Source of the DNA: Apostichopus leukothele
Taxonomy: Eukaryota > Echinodermata > Holothuroidea > Aspidochirotida > Stichopodidae
Reading direction: 5' to 3'
Assembly (NCBI GenBank): GCA_010014835.2
Contig: JAAAKB020023004.1
Location: 1-24,004, forward strand
DNA length: 24,004 nt
The notes under the pieces were generated by a model that worked only from the letters and a program-made list of their open reading frames with translations, ran no database searches and was not told the origin of the DNA. Each line of letters starts with the position of its first letter. Within the stretch, counting starts at the first letter, position 1. The translations under genes were made by a program, and so were the position numbers. This document shows positions 7,583 to 17,232 of the stretch, in pieces.

Positions 7583-10410
7583 ACCTTAACACAACCTCTA
7601 ATTGGAACTGAAAACTTAATATTGGTCATATATATAAGTGCATATATCTATTTATATACATGTATGAGGTACTTCTCCAACTAGAAATATGCAAATTACC
7701 TGCAATATAAATTACCTGCTAAATTTAAACAATCCCTTCTAGGCTATATTAGAGTATTCATAATATACATGGTTAGGTTGTCATATATCTCTACACAAAA
7801 CCCTCCCACCTGACTTGCTTCTCAAACAACAAATTTTATATTTTATATGGAATGAAGAAAAAAATCCTTGATCTCCTTGACAAATATTCACGTTGTCTCA
7901 GGTCAGTACACTCACACACGATTGAAAAGACACAATACAATTTTACTATTTAATGATCGAAGCCCACGCTTGAAACACAACAATGCTTTAAAGTTTAACC
8001 TATCAAAGACTGATTTTTACCATCAACTTTCCCAATAATAGTACATACATGGACACACAATGTAGAGAATACTGCATGTGTACAGCACACAGTATAGGAC
8101 AGATCTGTAATATGTTAGCCATACACAACAACTATGTAACTTATAATACAATTACTGTATTAATTAATTACGTTACAGGGGATGAAGGGGAACAATGGGG
8201 GTAAGTGGAGGGAAGGAAAATGGGGAGGGGAAAGGGAAAGAGGGGTGGGGGAGACTTGAACATCACAGAAATAGATTAAGTTTTGAAAACCATGAAGAAA
8301 TATATACTATAGTATACTATAATAGCACATAGTATGTGAGAGCAGTTGATGTCAATACACATTTATACCACAGCAGCTTATGAGCAACAGTTACAGTGGA
8401 ATTTATTGTTCAAGGAGAGAAATTATATATCCACCTGCAATTTATATAGTCCTAAAATATAATATTGCTAAATAAAACTGATTGAAGAATGTGATTTATC
8501 TCTCTCTCCACAAAAAAAAAACACAAACTATTTCAGTGATACAACTATATATAGCAGAGATACTGTTCATGAGTTTGGTGGGACTAAAATAATATTATTG
8601 ATTAAAATCTACGGCTAATAAATAATGGACAGGTGCGTGTGTACTTTGCAAAGTGCAATTGGTTGTTTACACATAGTCAATTTTGTGTAAATCATGTTTA
8701 TTTAAATTTTTTCCACTTTATTAGAAAACTTTTCAACCAGAAGTGCAGGCTATTGTATTTCCTTCGAAATGCAGCTGTTTGCAAGCTGGTGGCTAATGTC
8801 CAACAAATGTAGCAAATCTACAAGCCGTGTATTTTTCTCAAAAACAAGATCCCAGTTGCTGATACTAAGACACCTTCGTAGATTATCTCGCACCAAATGA
8901 ACAATCTATTTTTTTTAAATAAAAAAATGAACAATTCCAGTAATTTAGTACAATGCAATATCACTAAATTTGAAGATTTCCAACAAAAAAATTGAACATT
9001 TATACTTTTCTTCTGTTTGACATGCAAATTTATGAATCAAGGTCAATGAACTCTATTGTTATGAATCAACAATCCTTCAAAGAGCCCCTTTTCAATGTTT
9101 GTAACCATTAATGAACACTAACTGCCAAGTCGTGAAAATTTTGTTTCCCAAAAAATTCATAATAACACATACAATATTTGACAAGATGTGAAATTTCGAC
9201 ATTTTTTACAAAGTGAAAAAATGTTGTTTGAAATGTCAGCTGATTACTGTGTACTGTTAGTGAACTGCACTGTTATGAGATTACAGTGCACTGGGTAGTC
9301 CTGACAAAGCTAACAAACTAATATCAATATCAGAATTGTTTATGTATTAATTTTTTACAAAGTATTCTTATTCTTGTATCAGAGAAATAACTTTTCTAAT
9401 TATTGCTGAATTTGATCATTTTATTTCATTGCTTGCAATTAATATGTTGTTGATGTTTTGACATGTACAGTAATGCGTCTTTTTAGAATATATTTATATT
9501 ACATTACATATACAGATATTTGCTACTTGTAAGAAGAAAGAATATTTCTATAGTATTGTTGCAGCTCTAGATACATGAACGTATTATTCATGAACAAACA
9601 GCCTGTTACTTATCCAGATATAGATAAATTGATAGAATTGAAATCATTTTTATGCATATTCTTTGCACAAAAAGTCCGGACATATGTGTTTTTATAATGA
9701 GTTTGAACAATGATCCAAACTTAGGATAATTGTCAAAAACAGTAGATTCCTAAAGTTACGTGGGTGAACTATAAAACAACCAATCACTACCAAGCATTAG
9801 GGAAAATCTTGTTATGTTTTATCTATTTGATCGTGTATGCATGATTCATATCCAATACAGGATTTTCGCTCTCCGCAGAGCTCAAAATTGATGGAATAGT
9901 CAATTCCATTCATCTTATCAGGAATTTCTCTTACTCATTCTCTGATTCACGATGCGGTAACCTTTATGAGAAAGAAGAACCTCAGTATTAAGCTATATGA
10001 GTAACATAGAGTAACTTCTTCTAAATTCCTACCGAACAAACATATATCGATGATTATTTGTGTCTTTCTTTGTTTCTCGTTTGTAAATTTCTTCTCCTTT
10101 TGCTTCAATTTTAAGTTTAGAGGACAGAAGAATAATTAGTTAATACATGTGAGAATGCAGTCATAAAACCAGTAAGTGTCATATGCTTATTTCCTTTACA
10201 ATATCACTCAGTTTGTTACATTTTCAGGCATGAATGGTAGAACTGTGACTGTTTTTCATTATAGCACTAAACATTGAAACTAATTATTTGAAAAGTTGCC
10301 ATCAAAGGCAAATATTTATGCCACTAAGAAAATTTCCTTCCCAGTCAGATATTACAGAGCTCTGTAGTTTTGCGTTCGGTTGAACAATTTTCATCATCTT
10401 GATCAAAGTC
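7583..10410. other. AT-rich intergenic stretch
   Basis: No supported gene. It contains a polypurine G-rich tract (8178-8254) and an 8-bp perfect hairpin, TGCACTGT/ACAGTGCA (9266-9273 with 9283-9290, 9-base loop). Nothing else was recognised. Confidence 0.5.
8178..8254 (+). other. polypurine tract with G-quadruplex potential
   Basis: Almost pure G and A for about 77 bases. The core at 8222-8251 has five runs of three to five G separated by 1-5 bases, fitting the canonical quadruplex pattern. The strand asymmetry would also allow triplex (H-DNA) formation. Confidence 0.65.
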
Positions 10411-10530
10411 ATGTGATATTAACAGGAATTATGTAATGTAAACAGGAATTATGTAATATTAACAGGAATTATGTAATATTAACAGGTATTATGTAATATG
10501 AACAGGAATTATGTAATATGAACAGGAATT
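10411..10530 (+). repeat. 20-bp tandem repeat carrying five perfect D-boxes
   Basis: The unit AACAGGAATTATGTAATATT is repeated from 10421 to 10520 with a period of exactly 20 bp, with degenerate half units on each side. ATTATGTAAT, a perfect NFIL3/PAR-bZIP D-box (RTTAYGTAAY), occurs at 10428-10437, 10448-10457, 10468-10477, 10488-10497 and 10508-10517. Substitutions between units fall outside the D-box (for example TATT for AATT in the fourth unit and TATG for TATT in later units). The array lies 7.1 kb downstream of the NFIL3-like stop codon. The repeat is certain; a regulatory role is inferred. Confidence 0.9.
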
Positions 10531-11810
10531 CTAATTACTCAGCATCTCTCCATTTATCAGAAGAGATCCAGTTTATGCATGAAGCCAAATTCATTTATCT
10601 ATACTTATATAATTTAAGTATATTATACTGTTTCATCCAATATAGAAAAGATGTGTGTCCCACAAATTAAGGTGTGATGTCAATTGCGTGCTATTGACAG
10701 TGAAGTTATATTCAAACTTCATCGACCCTGAATATTGATCGACTAAAATAAGTAACATATCGTTTCTCTTTCAGATACTTTAAATTCCCTTTCATAGATG
10801 AGTATACGGTCTGCTACCCCCACCCCCCCCCCCAGATTAACTGTGGCAATATTAAATGGAAAAAACAAAGCTTCAATTAAACGCAAAGGGTAGTGGACGA
10901 AAGACGATCAGAATTCCATTTGCATCACTTGACTTCCAAGGTAAAGCCTAAGAGTGCATCCTTCAATCACTGCCTAATTTAGCCTACCGTTTGCAAGTCT
11001 CGTGGGGATTTGTGAAAATAATCATAATAAACTTAGACCCACTGACATCTAAACCACTTATTAAATATAATACAAAATAAAAAATAGAAAAAAATATGGG
11101 GTTTTCAATACTAGTTAGTTTAGATTATAGACTGTGCTAATAATAAGCTCAAACAGTATAAAACTACTGATGCATGACAAGCCTAAAATAATATAATTTA
11201 GTATTGAAGGTTGAATTTCTTAATGTAGTTTAATCTAAACAGTCTGTGACGACATTTAGGAAAATAATGGATATTAGAAGAAACGCGTCTCCATTCTCTT
11301 TATGTATACAGCAAACAGAGTGATTATGTTACATATCCACTGTGAGTGAGGGACTAACCGGGTAAGACAGTTAAAATATCACCACTTTAATTAAATTTGA
11401 TATAAGCTCCGTTATTGATCACTGGAAATTTAAAGAACACCCTTTTATTTATCAACATACAGTAGTGATAAGTTCTATCTATTTCAATATGCAACGATAC
11501 AAAATTGACAGGTGTAAACAATACACTCTCAATAACACACAGGGCTGGAATTGCACCCTTGCAATTGTTTGGTAGCAATATAGACAAAAGGAAATGAATT
11601 TGAATAGTTGTACCAACTAAAACAAGACTCAGTTATATAGCATATTGTGTGATTTTGGTTACAATAAGTCTCAGTCACAGTACGCTATGGTACTTATACT
11701 AAATAGAAAGAAACAGAGTTGCACTGTTGAATAAATCGAGTAAAGGTAAAAGATAAAGTTTACGAAACTTTGAATTATCTATGACATGCTGTAGCAGAAA
11801 TCATTACTGG
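10531..11810. other. AT-rich intergenic stretch
   Basis: No supported gene. A C-rich run lies at 10817-10833. The open frame at 11387-11587 (minus) has no recognisable domain. Confidence 0.5.
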
Positions 11811-11859
11811 TCTTGATCTTTTAGGTCTACAGCCCAGAATCTTCCCAGAGGACTGGGCC

Positions 11860-11904
11860 ACGACCCGCCAACCCCCACCCCACGACCCGCCAGACCCCCA
11901 CCCC
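11860..11904. repeat. tandem C-rich 22-23-bp repeat (quadruplex-prone on the minus strand)
   Basis: Two near-identical units, each beginning ACGACCCGCCA and ending ACCCCCACCCC, lie head to tail at 11860-11881 and 11882-11904. The minus strand carries many runs of three to five G with short loops. Confidence 0.75.
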
Positions 11905-12062
11905 TCAGGATCGATGATATGAATGTATGAAAGCTACATGTAGCTTGGACAGTGGACTTGATGTTAAAAACAAACAACTTAATTGATCTCCATCGGAAAC
12001 CTCCCAAAACTGAAGTTAAATATCAATGTCTATAAAAATCCCCCAACCCACAGGATAAGTTA

Positions 12063-12082
12063 GCAACCCACTTTTGGGTTGC
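12063..12082. repeat. perfect 8-bp hairpin GCAACCCA/TGGGTTGC
   Basis: GCAACCCA (12063-12070) and TGGGTTGC (12075-12082) are separated by a four-base loop. Short hairpins of this composition are common inside non-autonomous hAT-type transposons, so with the C-rich repeats just upstream this may be a remnant of one. I could not find terminal inverted repeats or a target-site duplication. Confidence 0.4.
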
Positions 12083-12109
12083 GCCCCAATTATGATCTGC
12101 AAACCATGG

Positions 12110-15000
12110 GTCTGGATGTTAATGCAATGCAGTAAATCCTTGGGCATAATTTAGTGTTTCAAATTTTGCATATGCTCTGAATTTCGTCTCATAAAATACT
12201 ATGGTTTCTGTTTTACAAAGCTGCTATTTGCACTTGATATAGCAAGTATGGCATATTGGGATAGGGTATCAAATAATCCTTCCCGCATGCATATTAATGG
12301 TTAACACACACAAATGTACAGGAAAATAAAGGGTTAGCCTTCCGATGTGTTCGCTATAAAAGTGTGGTAGGTTTGAAAAAAAGAAGCATTTTCTCAATCT
12401 AATGATGCAGAGAAGAAATCAATAATAATAATCAGCAGTTATGTTTACGACGCTTAAACAACCACAGTATAGTATGTGCTCACGCATAGTGGACATTGAG
12501 ATCGTTTATGGTTATCGTTTATGGTTGCTGATGTGATCAGCTGCTTAATAGCTCTCAAATTTACACTGATTTATATGAGATAAGTGAAAACATGAAGCAA
12601 CATCATGGAGTTATAGTTTGTTTGGATAAGTTAGAATTATATGGTTGCAACATTTAAGGGCTTGGTAATACTTATATTAATATAAATAATTACATACAGG
12701 TATACCTACGGCAAAGCTGTTGGTTTTACACAGGCACTTAACAATTGCCACGAGAAACATTCCAGTAACTAAACAGCAATGTAGTAAAATAATACTTTGT
12801 AGTATTCCTTCCAAAAGGTGTTCAGTTGACCTTTAACCATTCAGGATTTAATTTTAGCAGAAATTTAGTGAATATCATTAAACTTAAAAAAAAAAAAATT
12901 AAAAAAAGGGAGGGTAGGTAATGTTTTATATTGCTTTCTGAAGCTGACCTATTGATATTTGTGTTGATACATTAGATAATCTAGCCACTTTGACTGATTA
13001 GCTTAAGATGTATAAATTGGTACTTTGATCAAAGACTGAAAGTGGTATAGAACCATAATGAATGGTTTTTATAATAATTTGCATATATATTATAAACAGA
13101 TAATTTAAAAGCCAATCATCATTCTTAAACCTCAAAAGCCAATTACTGTAGCAACTCATACCCAATTCAAATAAAGTATGTGGGATCTGAAAGGAATGTA
13201 AGATTCTGGAGATATTTTTTATCATTCAGTGACACGCATACTGTTATTACATCTGTATAGTCTGCTTAAGTGTATACATGCAGTAGCGGTGAGATACACT
13301 TATGTACGTCATTGCTCAAAATCTTTGGAAACTCATGGAATTGTTGGAAAGAATTCACAAAAAATTCAAATGCCAAGCAATTTTCTTGAATCTATCATCT
13401 GTCATGTTGCTTACACATGAGTACAATACGTTACACACTGATTGACTTAATGAGATGTATTGTAGCCTGGGCAGAATTATTCATGCAGCCTACTCTTGGG
13501 TTAACAGGTTTCCACTTGAGAGATATGAAAGGAACAGTAGATGTACCCCATACATACATGTATGACAGTTAATATCATAGTTACAGTTTATCAAGCAACA
13601 CATCCAGAGTACAAAGAGGACATGATTAAAACTGTCGAACTGATGAAAGAAAGAAGAAGGTGTTATTCCAGTGGCAGGCAATGTGACTATTCCACACTGT
13701 TAACTAGTTGAAAACACCATCTCGATAATTTGTCCGTAACTCAAGCTATGGTTGATTGAATGGAAGCTATTACGGTTGCATGGCTAAAGCCTCCGATTCT
13801 TCCCTGCGGTGCAATCGATCATCGTAGGTGGTCTGTCATAACTTAGACAAATGTTCTTCCAAAGGCTTTACTTTCCTATTATTATAACCTTTTAATTATC
13901 CTTGCAAACTGACACATTTTGGAATGTTTGTCCACTAGTTCTCTGTAATTAGAATTTCATCAAAATCCAACTTTTTTGTACAAGTTTTATCTTCCTCTGT
14001 GAATATAGAGTGTGTTAAAGAATACAACGAAAAACTAGAGCAAATTTAGCTGAACTGCTGCGATGACATCATTCATTCTGAGCACTGTTGCCAGATACAT
14101 TCTCAAAATACCAACCAATTTTGATAAATTCATGTCTTTGCTATACAGAATGCTACATGGGAATCGTGTAGTTTTGACCTATATAGATGCAGACAATTTC
14201 CAGGATTTTCTTTTAAAGTAATATCTACTTCAGCCACTGAGAAAATCCCTTTTATAGTTGTCATGATAAACATCTCTGATTGCCAAAGCTTGGGTTTGTG
14301 AAATTGTAAGCATTAAATAGTGATGCCTAACATGCATAATTATAATATTCATATTTATTAAATGACTGAACTATAACCTGCCTCTATGCAGAATGATTTA
14401 TTAACAAAGTCATGTGAAAATTGTCACAAAAAATGATATACTAACAAGGTACAGGTTTATATTATGCTTCATTCAAGTATGGGTGTGATTTATATGATCA
14501 TTGAAATATTGTTTATTATTTTTATGATGCGTAATTAGTCCCATAACCGTCACTGAAAATGTCATCATTAAATTAACATTCCTCGGTTTAGCATCTGGTG
14601 TTTATAGTTGTCTAGTGTTGTAGTTCAATAAGTTTTATTATGAATGTGGAAAGAGCTAATTATATACATGTACTTGATGTTCTCAAAGCATATTCTGGTT
14701 TCATAAGGAACCTATGCAGTATAACTTAAGTGTCATTTTGTGTTTCATGTGCTGCAATAACATTGCATTGTACATACTGTACCCTATATAAAAGCAAAGT
14801 TAGAGTCAAAGATGAGGTATCTAAAAACAAGTGGTCTGCAACTTACAGTAAACAGTAAAGCAAAAAGTCCAAACCTACCCTAGGATCAGATGCAACTAGG
14901 AATACATTGGACTCAAAATGTTTTCAAATTAAAGTTAATGAATAATTCATTTAATTTGTGGGACGTAAAATCTTTATCTAGCTACTGTAAGTGGCTTGAG
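12110..15000. other. AT-rich intergenic stretch
   Basis: No supported gene. An A-rich run at about 12885-12907 could be a retroposed tail, but nothing recognisable precedes it. Short open frames at 12998-13225 and 13490-13681 show no domain. Confidence 0.5.
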
Positions 15001-15044
15001 CCTGTTTCTTTTTTTTTTCAATTTAGGTGGGGCCGATTGGTTTT

Positions 15045-15431
15045 CAACAGAGGGCGCTCTCATAATTGTCTTAATGTGCATTATCTGTACTGTTTAACGA
15101 TCTCTGAAGTAACGTGATCCTGTGGAAGCACTCACGAGCTGTGAATACTTTGGTGAACCCAGCAGACAGATAAGCTGGCTGATTGTCTACTTCATGCTTC
15201 CACCATTGCAACATGCTTTAGAAATCACAAGATTTAGAATGCTTAAAACAGTTTGCTTGCCTTGAAACTTCCAAAATATGTTTCAAAAGATCTCTTCTTC
15301 GATAAGTATGGAATTGTATATTTATACAACAAGTGAACAACTCGTGGTACTGTTATGATCTGCGGTCAAAGAGTGCAACTTGTCAAGTTTCATGGAATTA
15401 GACTGCACCGATACGAAAGCGCCCTCTGTCG
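15045..15431. repeat. inverted pair of CAGAGGGCGCT motifs (CTCF-like, or MITE ends)
   Basis: CAACAGAGGGCGCTCTC at 15045-15061 and its near inverted copy at 15415-15431 match at 15 of 17 positions. Each fits the CTCF core (AGRKGGCGC) and they point towards each other. The left copy has ATTGG at 15036-15040; the right has GGGCGTGGC (KLF/Sp1-like, 15437-15445) and CCAAT (15465-15469). The same geometry would be made by terminal inverted repeats of a 387-bp non-autonomous DNA transposon; the flanks show no convincing target-site duplication. Confidence 0.45.
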
Positions 15432-15469
15432 ATTTTGGGCGTGGCTGAAGAGATCCTATTGTAACCAAT

Positions 15470-17100
15470 CACGAGTGACAATTACATGGTTGATCCAGAG
15501 CGAAACAATGTGAGAGAACTCGGCGCTAAATACACATTTGACTATTTAGCTTTTAACATATATATGACTCACTCCATGCACTACAATAATAGATATTAGC
15601 TTATATCTACTGAAGATGACCACACTCATACAAGATCAGCATGTTGCTTGAACTACACTGTGTTGTACCACTGAAGAAGAGATTTCAAGCTTAGTTATTG
15701 ATTTATCCATTTAAATTAATATGTCTTCGTATCACTCAAGATCACTTCCCAATCATGAACAAAGCATTTAAGGAGTCGTTTCGACTTACTGTATGTAATC
15801 ATTACAACTATGTTTTAATTGCCTAATCTTTGCCTTAAATTTTCTTTTCTACATATCTAAGCCTTAGAACTACTACAATAAGTATAGCCACACAAAACAA
15901 AGACATCATTCACCAAATCCTACTCTTTATCTTCTGATGATTTAAAACATCTTCTATTATTATTTCTGAATTCTTTATTTCCATTACACTGACTGTCTTA
16001 ATTGTCAATTACAAGTCACTGTGAGTTTAAACACACTGTTTTAATCAACGTTGTAAACCTATAATTAAGACCTCCTTCTAATGCTGAAGAATACTGTACA
16101 CACATTGCATTATTCATGTTGTACATGACCAAACCGTACAAGTCTATCACCATTCCATTACTTGAACAGGTTGTTGTAATTTTCAGTTTAAGCATGAAAT
16201 TACCTTTTACGTACTTACCTGTGCAACAACTTGTCTTCACAGGTGAATTAACTTTTCCCTTTTAGAACACAAACAATCAATGTCCTCACACTGTGTACAG
16301 AGATAGCATTTATCTGCCCAAGATAGCCAAATTTATTTTTTTCCGTTACGGCCACATTACAGTCGAAGAGACGCTTCCAGTTTTTAGTAAGAAAAACAGT
16401 GCAATCAAAGCTCTATGCAATGCCACATTCTGTCCAAACAGACCGATAATCGTAAAAACAGGCGAGGAACCATTAAGGGAGGTCGATTCGGTAGGAATTC
16501 AGCCTCGAATGCGATAAAAGCGTCTGACTCTTAACGTGCAAGGCACTCAGCAGTATGACACATAAGCACCAAGAATGCGTCAACACGCAGCTAGAAATCA
16601 TTAGTTGCTAACGACTTCCCGTGTATACTGGAGTTTTTTAGTCAGTGGCTGAATCAATACCCCTTAGGCTGCACAGAGGATGAGAACGACAAAATGCATG
16701 AAAATAAAGTTAATCAACTTTAAATTGCAGCACTGTGTTCTTTCATTTACGATGACGGAAACTCAGAAACTCTGTAGGAAGAGGAGGCAGCCTTAAAATT
16801 AGCATTCCCTTGATCTCGGCATGGGAATACTGACATACAATACAGGTGTATTGATTTGTTGTAAAATTTCATCAAACTGGCTAGCTGAAAGGCAGATTTT
16901 ATACCACAGAATTTTGACGGGCTGCGGTGTACGCGGGAAGCTCTGAGACATGTTTAGAGGTTTGGAGGTGAATCTCGCGGTTAATAACATAAACAATATA
17001 GCTGCTACAGGTGCTACCTAAGCCGTGCTCGCAGCAGCTCCCTGGCCTGCTAACTGTGAGCATCGATCAACCTCAACGTATAAACAGAACAAAATCAAGT
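15470..17100. other. intergenic stretch, moderately CpG-richer in parts
   Basis: No supported gene. The segments around 16320-16520 and 16880-17060 are richer in CpG than their surroundings. The open frame at 16293-16517 (plus, 74 codons) has balanced codon use but no domain that I recognise and no clear flanking splice sites. A strong minus-strand donor (CAG|GTAAGTA) near 16217 has no acceptable exon in front of it. Confidence 0.4.
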
Positions 17101-17232
17101 CTGAAATCATGGGATGAGATTATATGATCCTTGTGATGGTATTATTAAAGTTGTGATGCATTTATTACTCCGTTTTAAATTTGTGTAAAACGTAAGACTT
17201 TGCGATCCTAGCAGGATCTTCTTCAGAGGCTG
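17100..17232 (-). mobile_element. possible 3' end of a non-LTR or Penelope-like retroelement
   Basis: Read on the minus strand, CTGAAGAAG is followed by the stem-loop GATCCTGCTAGGATC (17204-17218), then AATAAA (17161-17166) about 38 bases on. A CTGAAGAAG-hairpin-AATAAA order is often seen near the 3' ends of invertebrate retroelements. CTGAAGA also fits the hammerhead core CUGANGA, but the second core box (GAAA) is not intact. No reverse-transcriptase frame adjoins it, so this is at most a truncated end. Confidence 0.25.

Noticed and set aside
9266-9290. Perfect 8-bp hairpin TGCACTGT/ACAGTGCA
   Set aside because: Too short for a microRNA precursor, and no flanking pairing extends it.
16210-16240. 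Strong minus-strand splice donor CAG|GTAAGTA
   Set aside because: No upstream frame with an acceptor and a Tie-like Ig or FN3 sequence could be read; it may be a chance site.
16293-16517. 74-codon plus-strand open frame in a CpG-richer segment
   Set aside because: No recognisable domain, no flanking splice or poly(A) evidence.
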